NCBI GenBank assembly: GCA_913775525.1
Contig: CAJYLH010000036.1
Coordinates: forward strand, 124,001 to 188,000
Length of the DNA stretch: 64,000 nucleotides
Direction of reading: 5' to 3'
Source: an uncultured Chryseobacterium sp.
GTDB taxonomy: Bacteria; Bacteroidota; Bacteroidia; Flavobacteriales; Weeksellaceae
Position 1 is the first letter of the stretch; each line of letters starts with the position of its first letter. Positions 26,773 through 35,615 of this stretch are shown piece after piece. The position numbers and the translations under genes were made by a program. The notes below the pieces were generated by a model. It did not search any database. It was not told the DNA's origin and saw only the letters and a program-made list of their open reading frames with translations.

Positions 26773-27951
26773 ATGAAAGAAGTATTCATTGTTTCTGCAG
26801 TTAGAACACCTATGGGAAGTTTCATGGGAAGTTTATCCACTGTTCCGGCTACCAAGCTGGGAACCGTTGCTGTAAAGGGAGCATTAGATAAGATCAGCCT
26901 TGATCCTAAAGAGGTTCAGGAAATTTATATGGGGAACGTGTTGCAGGCAGGAGAGGGCCAGGCACCGGCAAGGCAGGTTGCTATCGGAGCCGGACTTTCC
27001 ATCAATACGCCGGCAACTACCATTAATAAAGTATGTGCGTCCGGAATGAAAGCCGTAACCATGGCAGCACAAGCCATCAAAGCAGGTGATGCTGAGGTTA
27101 TTGTAGCAGGAGGAATGGAGAATATGTCTATGGTCCCGCATTATTACCATGCCAGGACAGCCACTAAACTGGGAGATATAAAGATGCAGGACGGCATGGT
27201 GCTTGACGGCCTTACCGACGTTTATAACAAAGTACATATGGGCGTTTGTGCTGAGAAATGTGCTGCAGATTACAGCTTCTCCAGAGAAGATCAGGACAAT
27301 TTCGCCATTGAATCATATAAAAGATCTGCAAAAGCATGGAGCGAAGGTAAATTTTCGGATGAGGTAGTACCAGTGGAAATCCCTCAGAGAAAAGGAGAAC
27401 CTGTAATCTTTGCCGAAGATGAAGAATATAAAGCGGTAAACTTCGACAGGATTTCTACCCTGCCTACCGTATTCAAAAAAGAGGAAGGTACAGTAACTGC
27501 TGCGAATGCCTCTACGCTGAACGACGGAGCTTCTGCCCTGATTCTGGTATCCAAGGAGAAAATGGAAGAACTCGGACTGAAGCCTCTGGCTAAGATTGTT
27601 TCTTATGCTGATGCTGCCCAGGAACCGGAAAATTTTACTACGGCACCGGCTAAAGCATTGCCGATCGCGCTTAAAAAAGCCGGCCTGGAAATCGCTGACA
27701 TCGATATCTTCGAATTCAATGAGGCATTTTCCGTAGTTGGCCTGGCCAATAATAAAATCCTCGGCCTTGATGCTGCGAAAGTAAATGTTAACGGAGGGGC
27801 TGTTGCATTAGGACATCCTCTGGGAAGTTCAGGATCAAGGATCATCGTTACCCTGATCAATGCATTGAAGCAGAACAATGGTAAATACGGTGCTGCAGCC
27901 ATCTGTAACGGCGGCGGCGGGGCTTCTGCCATTGTTATTGAGAATATATAA
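26773..27951 (+). CDS. acetyl-CoA C-acyltransferase (thiolase)
   Basis: Condenses or cleaves acetoacetyl-CoA/3-ketoacyl-CoA. The 392 residues have the nucleophilic Cys88 (NKVCASGMKA), catalytic His348 (GHPLGSSGSR) and second Cys378 (AAICNGGGGAS). Length and order are those of cytosolic thiolases. Possible roles: first step of the mevalonate pathway (mevalonate kinase lies 2 kb downstream), or fatty acid oxidation with etfBA. Sequence alone does not decide. Confidence 0.95.
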   Translation: MKEVFIVSAVRTPMGSFMGSLSTVPATKLGTVAVKGALDKISLDPKEVQEIYMGNVLQAGEGQAPARQVAIGAGLSINTPATTINKVCASGMKAVTMAAQAIKAGDAEVIVAGGMENMSMVPHYYHARTATKLGDIKMQDGMVLDGLTDVYNKVHMGVCAEKCAADYSFSREDQDNFAIESYKRSAKAWSEGKFSDEVVPVEIPQRKGEPVIFAEDEEYKAVNFDRISTLPTVFKKEEGTVTAANASTLNDGASALILVSKEKMEELGLKPLAKIVSYADAAQEPENFTTAPAKALPIALKKAGLEIADIDIFEFNEAFSVVGLANNKILGLDAAKVNVNGGAVALGHPLGSSGSRIIVTLINALKQNNGKYGAAAICNGGGGASAIVIENI

Positions 27952-27972
27952 CCGACTGCTTAAGAATATACT

Positions 27973-28028
27973 ACCATTAAGAAACGGATAATTTTTACAA
28001 AACTTTATCCATTTCTTAATGGTTTTTC
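27973..28028 (+). terminator. long-stem terminator after the thiolase
   Basis: ACCATTAAGAAA / TTTCTTAATGGT stem extended by GGATAA pairs after one mismatch (about 18 bp), followed by TTTTT. Confidence 0.85.
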
Positions 28029-28036
28029 TATTTTTG
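28029..28036 (+). promoter_or_regulatory. -7 box for the Atg22-like MFS gene
   Basis: TATTTTTG, 19 nt before the start codon and directly behind the thiolase terminator. Confidence 0.6.
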
Positions 28037-28055
28037 TGCTAATATTTTATTTAAA

Positions 28056-29546
28056 ATGTCTGAAATTGAGAATCCGCAACCGCGGAATATAAAAAATAAC
28101 CCGAAGATCATGAAGGCCTGGGCCGTCTATGATTGGGCCAACTCTGTCTATTCACTGGTGATTACATCAACCATATTTCCCATTTACTATTCTATTCTTA
28201 CCACTGCGTATGAGAAAAAGGAATACGTAGCAGAAAGTAACCGCTGGATTGATGTTCCGGTACGGCATATGATCACCATATTCGGGAAAGAATACCAGCC
28301 GGATGCGGTGTATGGCTATTCATTAACCATTTCCTTCCTGATCGTGGTTTTTCTGTCTCCGTTTCTGTCTTCACTGGCAGATACCATCGGGAATAAGAAA
28401 TCTTTCCTTCAGTTTTTCTGCTATCTTGGTGCGACTTCCTGTATGGGGCTTGCTATGTTTACCGGAATGCAGAATGTTTTCCTTGGGCTTTTATTCAGTA
28501 TAACAGCCAGCGTCGGCTTCTGGGGAAGCCTTGTATTTTACAATTCGTTTTTACCGGATATCGCTACGCAGGATAAGCAGGATGCCCTTTCTGCCAAAGG
28601 ATATGTGTATGGATATATAGGTTCTGTGATCCTTGTGGTGATCTGTCTGCTCCTGATCCAGGTTTTTGCCAAAGGTGCTGCCCAGCAATTGCTCTTTACC
28701 AGGATCAGCTTCCTGTTTACGGGGGCATGGTGGTTCGGGTTTTCACAATACACCTTCAAGCATCTGCCGCAGTTCGGGGATGTAAAGGATAAACTGCCGA
28801 AAGACCTGGTATTGCTGAATTATAAAAACCTGTTTAAAAAACATGAAGACCAGGGTGGATTCATGGAAGTACTGAAAGACAACCTTTGTTTCTATAAAGA
28901 CATTGCCAAAGAGAGTTTCCATGAACTGTTTAAAGTCGGGAACGAACTGTTCAAGGACAGGAACCTGAAGTTTTTCTTATCAAGCTTCTTCTTTTACAGT
29001 GTGGGGATGCAGACCATTTTCCTGATGGCGACCTTATTCGGAAAAAGTGAGATCAACCTCGCCCAGGATAGGCTTATTGGTACTTTACTGGTTATTCAGA
29101 TCGAAGCCATCATCGGTGCTGTCATATTCTCCAGGTTATCCAGAAGGATAGGTAATAAAAACGTGATTTCCATCGCCGTGTTTTTATGGATCATCGCCTG
29201 TATATGGGCTTTCTTCCTGGACAAGGAAAACCCTACGGTAGAGTATCAGTTCTATGGCGTTGCTGCCGTTGTAGGTCTGGTTATGGGAGGGCTTCAGGCA
29301 ATGTCGCGTTCTACATATTCCAAGCTTCTTCCGCAGGATTCCATGGAAAACACAACATTCTTCAGCTTTTATGATGTGCTGGAAAAGCTGGCGATCATTT
29401 TGGGAACATTTATATTTGCAACTTTGATTGAGCATTTCAACAATATGCGGATTGCAGCACTCTCCATGACCGTGTTCTTTGGAGTCGGGCTGGTGCTGAT
29501 CCGGTTTCTGAAACTAAAAACCCTTACCCATAAGGAAACATTATAA
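28056..29546 (+). CDS. MFS transporter, Atg22/UMF1-like
   Basis: A 496-residue membrane protein with about 12 helices. The N-terminal KAWAVYDWANSVYSLVITST is the hallmark of the Vacuole effluxer Atg22-like (UMF1) family, with the later conserved GGLQAMSRSTYSKLLP. A charged cytoplasmic stretch at about 245-300 (FKKHEDQGGFMEVLKDN) joins the two halves. In yeast Atg22 exports amino acids from the vacuole; the bacterial substrate is unknown. Confidence 0.88.
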   Translation: MSEIENPQPRNIKNNPKIMKAWAVYDWANSVYSLVITSTIFPIYYSILTTAYEKKEYVAESNRWIDVPVRHMITIFGKEYQPDAVYGYSLTISFLIVVFLSPFLSSLADTIGNKKSFLQFFCYLGATSCMGLAMFTGMQNVFLGLLFSITASVGFWGSLVFYNSFLPDIATQDKQDALSAKGYVYGYIGSVILVVICLLLIQVFAKGAAQQLLFTRISFLFTGAWWFGFSQYTFKHLPQFGDVKDKLPKDLVLLNYKNLFKKHEDQGGFMEVLKDNLCFYKDIAKESFHELFKVGNELFKDRNLKFFLSSFFFYSVGMQTIFLMATLFGKSEINLAQDRLIGTLLVIQIEAIIGAVIFSRLSRRIGNKNVISIAVFLWIIACIWAFFLDKENPTVEYQFYGVAAVVGLVMGGLQAMSRSTYSKLLPQDSMENTTFFSFYDVLEKLAIILGTFIFATLIEHFNNMRIAALSMTVFFGVGLVLIRFLKLKTLTHKETL

Positions 29547-29552
29547 GATTTA

Positions 29553-29580
29553 AAGCTGTTTTTACAACAGCTTTTTTTTA
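29553..29580 (+). terminator. terminator after the Atg22-like gene
   Basis: AGCTGTT / AACAGCT stem with loop TTTAC, followed by T8. Confidence 0.88.
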
Positions 29581-29738
29581 TGGACTGGAATGATCATTTT
29601 AAAATAAATCTCAGATGATGTGATCACTATTTCAACCTGTTTTGATAACGATCGGATCTGATTACTTTAAAAATTCCTGCAAAAAATGACTCTGGTCATA
29701 TTCGGCGCGGATTTTGCGGTAATGAATAGAATAATTGC

Positions 29739-29746
29739 TAAATTTG
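29739..29746 (+). promoter_or_regulatory. -7 box for mevalonate kinase
   Basis: TAAATTTG (TAnnTTTG), with TTTG at 29713-29716 upstream. The ATG at 29767 follows after 20 nt, which supports that start over the upstream ATG at 29686. Confidence 0.6.
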
Positions 29747-29766
29747 CAAAAAGATTTATTAACGGT

Positions 29767-30693
29767 ATGACCAACCCTCTATTTTACGCTAAGATTATCT
29801 TATTCGGAGAATACGGAATGATTGAAGATTCCCAGGGACTTGTGGTACCTTACAGTTTCTATAAAGGCACTTTAAAGTTCTCAGAAGACCATTCCGAATT
29901 TGAGGCCAGATCCAACGGACACCTTCAGAAGTACGCTGATTTCCTTCAGGAGCTGAGGCTGCCGGAAGATTTCACCCTGGATGTACAGCGTTTCAAAGAT
30001 GATATTGCCGCAGGGCTTTTCTTCGATTCCAATATTCCTCAGGGATACGGCGTAGGAAGTTCAGGTGCGCTTGTTGCTGCCATTTTTGAAAAATATTCCT
30101 TTACCAAGCATGATCCCGAGAACATTTCTAAAGAAAACCTGAAAAATTTAAAGGCTGTTTTCGGAGAAATGGAAAGCTACTTCCATGGTAAAAGTTCAGG
30201 TATGGATCCTCTGATCTGTTATATGAACCTGCCGATCCTGATTGAAAACAGGGAAAATCTTGACCGGGTATCTATACCGGACGGAGAGGAAGGTAAAGGT
30301 GCCATTTTCCTGATCGATTCGGGAATGACCGGTGAAACAGGACCGATGATCCAGATTTTCTTCGAGAAAATGAAAACCGAAGGATTCCGCAAAACGCTGA
30401 AAGAAGAATTTATCCGTTATAACAATGCGTGTATTGACGCATTCCTTAAAAAAGACATGAATCCGTTTTTCAGGAACCTGAAAAAGCTTTCTCATTGGGC
30501 ATACGAACATTTCCGCCCGATGATTCCGGAAAGCATTTTCAATATCTGGAAGAAAGGTCTGGATTCCAATGCCTATTACCTGAAACTTTGCGGTAGCGGA
30601 GGTGGTGGCTATATCCTTGGGTTTACCAAAGATTATGAGAAAGCTGAAAAGATGCTTGAGGGATTCCAGAAAGAGGTGATTTACAGATTCTAA
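29767..30693 (+). CDS. mevalonate kinase (GHMP kinase family)
   Basis: Phosphorylates mevalonate in the isoprenoid pathway that flavobacteria use. The protein of about 308 residues starts MTNPLFYAKIILFGEYGMIE (typical mevalonate kinase N-terminus) and has the GHMP ATP loop IPQGYGVGSSGALVAAI and the C-terminal glycine loop LCGSGGGGYILGF. A segment KSSGMDPLICYMNLP matches the region of the catalytic Asp. The UbiA-type gene follows after 9 nt, making an isoprenoid operon. Confidence 0.9.
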   Translation: MTNPLFYAKIILFGEYGMIEDSQGLVVPYSFYKGTLKFSEDHSEFEARSNGHLQKYADFLQELRLPEDFTLDVQRFKDDIAAGLFFDSNIPQGYGVGSSGALVAAIFEKYSFTKHDPENISKENLKNLKAVFGEMESYFHGKSSGMDPLICYMNLPILIENRENLDRVSIPDGEEGKGAIFLIDSGMTGETGPMIQIFFEKMKTEGFRKTLKEEFIRYNNACIDAFLKKDMNPFFRNLKKLSHWAYEHFRPMIPESIFNIWKKGLDSNAYYLKLCGSGGGGYILGFTKDYEKAEKMLEGFQKEVIYRF

Positions 30694-30702
30694 AAGACCT
30701 GA

Positions 30703-31632
30703 ATGAATCCTGAAAAAGAAAATTTGCGGACCCAGTCTCCTGCATCCAAATCTCTTTTTTACAGATTTTCACAGCTGGTGGGCTTCCTGGTCGGTACCAG
30801 GTTCTTTGTCGCTGCACTGCTTACTTTTGCCTTATACGTATCAACTTTTTTCCTCTTCAACAGGGATGAATCCTTCAGGAAATTCGTCTTTGACTTCAAA
30901 GTTCACGGCATTATTTTCTGTACCGTACTCACCATTCTGGCGGGAGGTATTATCAACCAGTTTTACGATTTTGAGAAAGACCATGTGGTAAAACCGTTCA
31001 GGTCAAGGATCCAGAGCTTTATATCACAGCGGTATTTCCTCTATGTCTATCTGTTTTTAGGGATCGTTTCTTTAGGTGTGGCACTTGTCATTTCTTACCG
31101 GGTATTCCTGTTTTTCCTGGTGTACCAGTTTTTTATGTGGTTCTACAGCCATAAACTGAGCCGTATCCTGATCCTTAACAACCTTACTTTTGTCAGCCTT
31201 ACGCTGTATCCGTTTTTCGGGATGATGGTCTATTATGAGACGTTTTCCTGGAAGGTATTGCTGATGGCTGTTTTCCTTTTCCTGGTCCTGTTATGCATTG
31301 ATATCGTAAAAGATACGCTTACCCGAAGTGTAGACAAGGCTTTCGGATATCATACGATTCCAAACAGTTTCCAGCTGCAAACCTCCAAAATGATTATTGC
31401 CGCACTGCTCATTGTGATTATGGGTGTTTCCGTCAAGCTGATTGATAAAGAGGGTATTTCCGGAATCATGGGATACTATTTTGAAGCCGGATTATTCGTT
31501 ATGGCGGTGTGTATTTACCTGATGATCAAATATACCAGAAAGACTAAATTCATTACACTCAATATTTTACGGTTCTGGGTTTTCATCGGCATCCTTGCCA
31601 TGCTCCTGAATGGAATTGAGAACAAATTGTAA
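30703..31632 (+). CDS. UbiA-family prenyltransferase (GGGP synthase-like)
   Basis: A 309-residue membrane prenyltransferase with about eight helices. The first Asp-rich motif is NQFYDFEKD (about 87-95) and the second is CIDIVKDTLTRSVDKAFGY. In Bacteroidota this gene next to mevalonate kinase is usually annotated geranylgeranylglycerol-phosphate geranylgeranyltransferase; the actual acceptor is an inference. It probably uses isoprenoid made by the mevalonate pathway in the adjacent gene. Confidence 0.82.
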   Translation: MNPEKENLRTQSPASKSLFYRFSQLVGFLVGTRFFVAALLTFALYVSTFFLFNRDESFRKFVFDFKVHGIIFCTVLTILAGGIINQFYDFEKDHVVKPFRSRIQSFISQRYFLYVYLFLGIVSLGVALVISYRVFLFFLVYQFFMWFYSHKLSRILILNNLTFVSLTLYPFFGMMVYYETFSWKVLLMAVFLFLVLLCIDIVKDTLTRSVDKAFGYHTIPNSFQLQTSKMIIAALLIVIMGVSVKLIDKEGISGIMGYYFEAGLFVMAVCIYLMIKYTRKTKFITLNILRFWVFIGILAMLLNGIENKL

Positions 31633-31663
31633 AAAAATCCTTTAATAAAACAGGGGTTATTAT

Positions 31664-31671
31664 TACCTTTG
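31664..31671 (+). promoter_or_regulatory. -7 box for proline dehydrogenase
   Basis: TACCTTTG, an exact TAnnTTTG match, with the ATG 22 nt downstream. Confidence 0.7.
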
Positions 31672-31693
31672 CAGAACTAATCTTATAATAATA

Positions 31694-32866
31694 ATGCCCA
31701 TTTTCAACGATACAAAAATTGCTTTTGCAGACAAATCTGATGCACAGCTAAGGAAAGCGTACTGGATGTTCAAAATGATTGAGCAGCCTGCCCTTACCAA
31801 AATCGGAACATCCGTTCTGAATTTTACTGTCCACAATAATTTTCCTATGGTGACCGGGATTGTAAAAAATACCCTGTTTGAACAGTTTTGTGGCGGCGAA
31901 ACCCGTGAGGAAAGCATGAAAGTAGTGAAACAGCTTTTCAAAAGAGGCGTAGGAAGCATCTTTGATTATTCCATTGAAGGAAAAGAAGATGAAGAAACGT
32001 TTGATGCAGTATGTACGGAGATCAAGGATATCGTGAAATTTTCAGTGGGAAATCCTGCTATTCCTTTTATCGTATTCAAGCCTACGGCATTCGGGAGGAT
32101 AGACCTGTATGAAGCTGTTGGGAAGAATGTTGAGCTCACTTCCAGCCAGAAAGAAGAATGGGCAAGGGTGGTGAAAAGGTTTGATGAAGTATGCAGCCTC
32201 TGCCATGAGCATGATAAAAAAGTGATGGTAGATGCAGAGGAAACATGGATGCAGGATGCAGCAGACCACCTGTGCGAGGAGATGATGGAAAAATATAACC
32301 GTGAAAAGCCTATCGTCTGGAACACCATTCAGATGTACAGGACCGGAAGGCTGGAGTACATGACAGCCCATCTTCAGAGGGCCCATGAAAAAGGCTATTT
32401 TATCGGATATAAGATCGTTAGAGGAGCCTATATGGAAAAGGAGCGGGCAAGAGCGGCAGAGAAAGGCTATGAAGATCCTATCCAGCCAAATAAGGACGCT
32501 ACGGATAAAAACTACAATGCAGGAATTGATTTCGTAATGGATCATCCGGACAGGCTTTCGGCATTTTTCGGTACCCATAATGAAATTTCTTCTGAGCTGG
32601 TGATGGATAAAATGAAGGCCAGGGGACTTGACAATGATAATCCTCATATCTATTTCGGGCAACTGTACGGAATGAGTGACAATATCACTTTTTACCTGTC
32701 GGACAAAGGATATAATGCCACCAAATACCTTCCCTACGGACCGGTGAAAGATGTCGTGCCTTACCTGACAAGAAGGGCCCAGGAAAATACTTCCGTAGCA
32801 GGGCAAACCGGAAGGGAACTCGGACTGATCAGCAAAGAGCTGGAGAGAAGGAAGAGAAGCAGATAA
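31694..32866 (+). CDS. proline dehydrogenase
   Basis: FAD enzyme that oxidises proline to pyrroline-5-carboxylate and passes electrons to the quinone pool. The 390 residues contain NYNAGIDFVMDHPDRL-like features, QMYRTGRLEYMTAHLQ, GYKIVRGAYMEKERA and the C-terminal YLPYGPVKDVVPYLTRRAQEN, matching the PRODH TIM barrel. It is the stand-alone form, not fused to PutA; no P5C dehydrogenase is in the window. Confidence 0.95.
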   Translation: MPIFNDTKIAFADKSDAQLRKAYWMFKMIEQPALTKIGTSVLNFTVHNNFPMVTGIVKNTLFEQFCGGETREESMKVVKQLFKRGVGSIFDYSIEGKEDEETFDAVCTEIKDIVKFSVGNPAIPFIVFKPTAFGRIDLYEAVGKNVELTSSQKEEWARVVKRFDEVCSLCHEHDKKVMVDAEETWMQDAADHLCEEMMEKYNREKPIVWNTIQMYRTGRLEYMTAHLQRAHEKGYFIGYKIVRGAYMEKERARAAEKGYEDPIQPNKDATDKNYNAGIDFVMDHPDRLSAFFGTHNEISSELVMDKMKARGLDNDNPHIYFGQLYGMSDNITFYLSDKGYNATKYLPYGPVKDVVPYLTRRAQENTSVAGQTGRELGLISKELERRKRSR

Positions 32867-32889
32867 TTTTTAATCTTTATATAAGAAGT

Positions 32890-32922
32890 AAACCCCGCAC
32901 AGTTGCGGGGTTTACTTTTGTA
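32890..32922. terminator. terminator between convergent genes
   Basis: TAAACCCCGCA / TGCGGGGTTTA stem with loop CAGT; T-rich sequence follows on the plus side. It separates proline dehydrogenase from the convergent HTH gene. Confidence 0.85.
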
Positions 32923-32959
32923 TTAAAATGGTATTGAATCATACTTTTACCAGCATAGG

Positions 32960-33517
32960 TTAAGGCTCAAAACTTTCAAACTTTCCGTTTTCATAAAAGA
33001 GTACGATACGCTTTATCTTACTGGTCTGTTTTTCAATTACTTGACCAATTATTTCTTCATTATTGGGAGCTAATCGCTGAGAATCGGATATTTTAGGTGC
33101 ATCTTCAGTCTTGAGCGGTATAACGGCTTCTCGGGGCACTTGAACGGAGGGCTCTGAAAGCGGTTCATCCGATTTAAATTCTTCCTCATTATTCATCATG
33201 GTAAAAAGATCGGACAGAGGAGTAGGTTTTGTTTTTTCATCAGCTATGATCTCTTCTTCCGGTTCAGGTTCCAGATCCGGATCGCTGTCTTCAGGCAATT
33301 CGGATTTCAGCATTTCCCCTTCGCCATTAACTAGCCAATCCCATAGGATCTCCGGAAAACGCGACTTGATTTTAATGATAAACTCAAGGGATGGTTTGTT
33401 CCTTCCCGAGGTTATATGGGAGATAGAAGATCGCTGTACGTCCACTTCATCTGCAAATTCTGACGGAGTGAGTTTAGAATATTCAATAACCTTGGAAATT
33501 CGCTCATTTAAACCCAT
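32960..33517 (-). CDS. HTH transcriptional regulator (XRE-like)
   Basis: A 185-residue DNA-binding protein. The N-terminal helix-turn-helix occupies about residues 8-65, with LTPSEFADEVDVQRSSISHI and GRNKPSLEFIIKIKSRFPEI. The middle is acidic and disordered-looking (SELPEDSDPDLEPEPEEE), and a basic C-terminal motif IKRIVLFYENGKFESFEP follows. The acidic linker suggests a partner-binding segment. The operators at 33516-33618 are probably its own sites, so it likely regulates itself. Confidence 0.9.
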   Translation of the reverse strand: MGLNERISKVIEYSKLTPSEFADEVDVQRSSISHITSGRNKPSLEFIIKIKSRFPEILWDWLVNGEGEMLKSELPEDSDPDLEPEPEEEIIADEKTKPTPLSDLFTMMNNEEEFKSDEPLSEPSVQVPREAVIPLKTEDAPKISDSQRLAPNNEEIIGQVIEKQTSKIKRIVLFYENGKFESFEP

Positions 33518-33618
33518 TACATTTGTATATTTATCTATTTACAAATGTAAAGAATAAATACAAAACAACAAAATACATTTGTAAACAAATGTAAATTGAC
33601 AAAATATACAGCTGTAAA
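33516..33618. promoter_or_regulatory. operator array TTTACA-nn-TGTAAA at the HTH gene promoter
   Basis: Five sites: 33516-33529, 33538-33551 (perfect arms), 33572-33585, 33582-33595 and 33605-33618 (13 of 14). Four of them have centres spaced 22, 44 and 23 bp, i.e. multiples of two helical turns. Site 33538-33551 read on the minus strand contains TACATTTG, a TAnnTTTG box about 25 nt before the HTH gene start. The sites might therefore be promoter pieces rather than pure operators. Confidence 0.72.
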
Positions 33619-34258
33619 CTGATTAAAATACTGATTTATAGACTTTTATATTGTTGATAAAATTATACTGGATATTTTATTAAACATTTTTTCCGCAATG
33701 GGTGTTATTAAATTTTTATCCGAATATCTGAATGATATAATACTTTTGCATCAGAAAAATCCTGATTTACGGCCTGTATAATGCCATTAAAAATGAATCA
33801 GGATCATTTTTACCCGATTACAGGGCAGAGGACTGGTATAAGTGCCATACCTTGCTATAAAAGGAATAAACAGATTACTGCAAGGCATTATCCATATGAC
33901 CATGCAGCTATAAACCTCAATTTGCCGTTTGATGTAATCCGGGACAACTAAACACAAATAAGAATCGTAAACTGACTCAATATTCAGGAACATTCCGGGC
34001 AAGGAATCGTAAAATTACTAACAGTTTACATTTGTATATGGTAATTATCAACAATAATTATCCGCATTCTTATGTTTAAGTGAATAACTCTCAAATATGG
34101 ATAAATATCGATTTAGATACTTAAAGTAGAATTAAATTTTAAATCGAATTAAAACTTGTAACAAACTGATTTGTAATATTATAATATAGATTAATTAAAT
34201 ATTTAGCAATCCACAATTTTACCAACAGACAATCTGGCAATAAGTATCGTTTAATTTA
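33619..34258. other. long AT-rich intergenic region, no gene found
   Basis: Nothing in this 640 bp looks like a coding gene; the only open frames are short and have no family-like sequence. It holds one more operator-like site at 34025-34038 (TTTACATTTGTATA, 13 of 14). Base composition is clearly AT-rich. Whether it encodes an RNA is not visible. Confidence 0.5.
34025..34038 (+). promoter_or_regulatory. solitary TTTACA-nn-TGTAAA-type site
   Basis: TTTACATTTGTATA differs from the consensus at one base. It contains TACATTTG, so it could also be a -7 box for an unrecognised transcript. Confidence 0.45.
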
Positions 34259-34272
34259 TTTACATATGTAAA
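34259..34272. promoter_or_regulatory. perfect operator palindrome upstream of the M14 gene
   Basis: TTTACATATGTAAA is a perfect 14-bp palindrome. It ends 27 nt before the -7 box TACCTTTG (34299-34306), just upstream of a TTG at 34278-34280 that would be the -33 element. That position suits a regulator acting on the promoter of the M14 gene. Confidence 0.65.
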
Positions 34273-34298
34273 CGGGCTTGTAGCTTGATAAAAATTTT

Positions 34299-34306
34299 TA
34301 CCTTTG
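34299..34306 (+). promoter_or_regulatory. -7 box for the M14 peptidase
   Basis: TACCTTTG matches TAnnTTTG, 20 nt before the start codon, with TTG 18 nt upstream. Confidence 0.7.
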
Positions 34307-34326
34307 AATTCAATAAACTTTTGTAA

Positions 34327-35436
34327 ATGCAATTTGAACACGCGTATACTTCACATCGTGATTTTTTACATCGCTATATTCTGCCTGAAAAACTTTTTGA
34401 ATACCTCAGGGCTAATTTCAGTGATTCCCTGCAACAGATAGGTACCTCTTTTTTAGGAAAGCCTATTTATAAACTTACCATCGGATCAGGTCCGGTTAAA
34501 GTTCTTGCCTGGTCCCAAATGCACGGCAATGAATCGAATGCCACCCATGCCATGCTTGACCTTCTTGAAACATGGCATAAGCATCCTGAGCTTGCAGACG
34601 GGATCCTGGATCAGTTGGAGCTTGATTTTATTTTTATGCTAAATCCCGATGGTTCGGAAAGATGGACTCGGCTCAATGCCATGGACATTGATCTTAATCG
34701 TGATTTCCATAATGAAGCGAGTGTGGAGATCAAATACCTGAAAAAGGCCGTCGCTGATAAAAAATATGACTACGCATTGAATCTTCATGAGCAGAGGACC
34801 ATATTTACCACAGACGGTATTCATCCTGCCACCCTTTCTTTTCTTGCTCCTTCAGAAAATGTGGAACGTACCGTTACCGAGAACAGGAAAAAATGCATGG
34901 CTGTGATTGCAGAGGTGTATCATCATCTCAAAAATCTGATCCCGGAACAGATCGGAAGGTATACGGATGAATTCTATCCTTCGTCAACGGGTGACAATTT
35001 CATTAGGGAAGGATTGCCGGTAATCTTATTCGAGGGAGGCCATTTTGAAGATGACTATTCCAGGAAGGGAACACGGAAGTATTATACGGTTGCTTTATAC
35101 TATGCGCTGAAAGCCATGACGGATCTTCAGTCCGGTACGGAAGGCTGGGAAATGTATTTTGAGATTCCGGAAAACCAGGAAACCCATTATGATATCATCT
35201 ACCGTAACGTAAGACTGAATACGGAACATGAATGCATCCTGGATATTGCGGTCCAGTACAGGGAGGTGAAGGAAGACGGAAAAGATGAGATCTCATTTGT
35301 GCCTTATGTCATGGAAGCCGGGGATGTAAAAAAGAAAAAAGGCTGGGTGGAAATAGACTGTACCGGAAAGAAATTCAGGTCGGAAAAGAAATATCCCAAA
35401 CTGGATTCGATAGCTGACTTCACATTTGAAGATTAA
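34327..35436 (+). CDS. M14-family zinc carboxypeptidase-like protein
   Basis: A 369-residue zinc peptidase. The HxxE zinc pair is in AWSQMHGNESNATHAML (His and Glu), with NPDGSERWTRLNAMDIDLNR, LHEQRTIF (third ligand region) and a downstream catalytic-Glu-like LFEGGHFEDDYSRKGTR. It has no obvious signal peptide, so it may be cytoplasmic, unlike digestive carboxypeptidases. Its promoter carries the palindrome also present at the HTH gene. Confidence 0.85.
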   Translation: MQFEHAYTSHRDFLHRYILPEKLFEYLRANFSDSLQQIGTSFLGKPIYKLTIGSGPVKVLAWSQMHGNESNATHAMLDLLETWHKHPELADGILDQLELDFIFMLNPDGSERWTRLNAMDIDLNRDFHNEASVEIKYLKKAVADKKYDYALNLHEQRTIFTTDGIHPATLSFLAPSENVERTVTENRKKCMAVIAEVYHHLKNLIPEQIGRYTDEFYPSSTGDNFIREGLPVILFEGGHFEDDYSRKGTRKYYTVALYYALKAMTDLQSGTEGWEMYFEIPENQETHYDIIYRNVRLNTEHECILDIAVQYREVKEDGKDEISFVPYVMEAGDVKKKKGWVEIDCTGKKFRSEKKYPKLDSIADFTFED

Positions 35437-35508
35437 AATTGGTATGGTTACCATCTGCCAAAAATTCATTTTCTAAAGTAAACGGCGCAAAAATCAACTC
35501 AAAATTAA

Positions 35509-35548
35509 AAAACCGGCTGATCCTCGTGATCGCCGGTTTAATTGTTTT
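35509..35548 (+). terminator. terminator after the M14 gene
   Basis: AAACCGGC / GCCGGTTT stem with inner GATC pairs, followed by TAATTGTTTTA. Confidence 0.65.
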
Positions 35549-35615
35549 ATCAGGTCTTAAAACGCCTGTAACAAGGTGTTCTTTGTCCAATTTTGGAATT
35601 GAAACTTATCTGAGA

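Noticed and set aside
33787-34002. 71-codon minus-strand frame in the long gap
   Set aside because: No family-like motifs or promoter, and composition typical of AT-rich spacer. Not listed as a gene.
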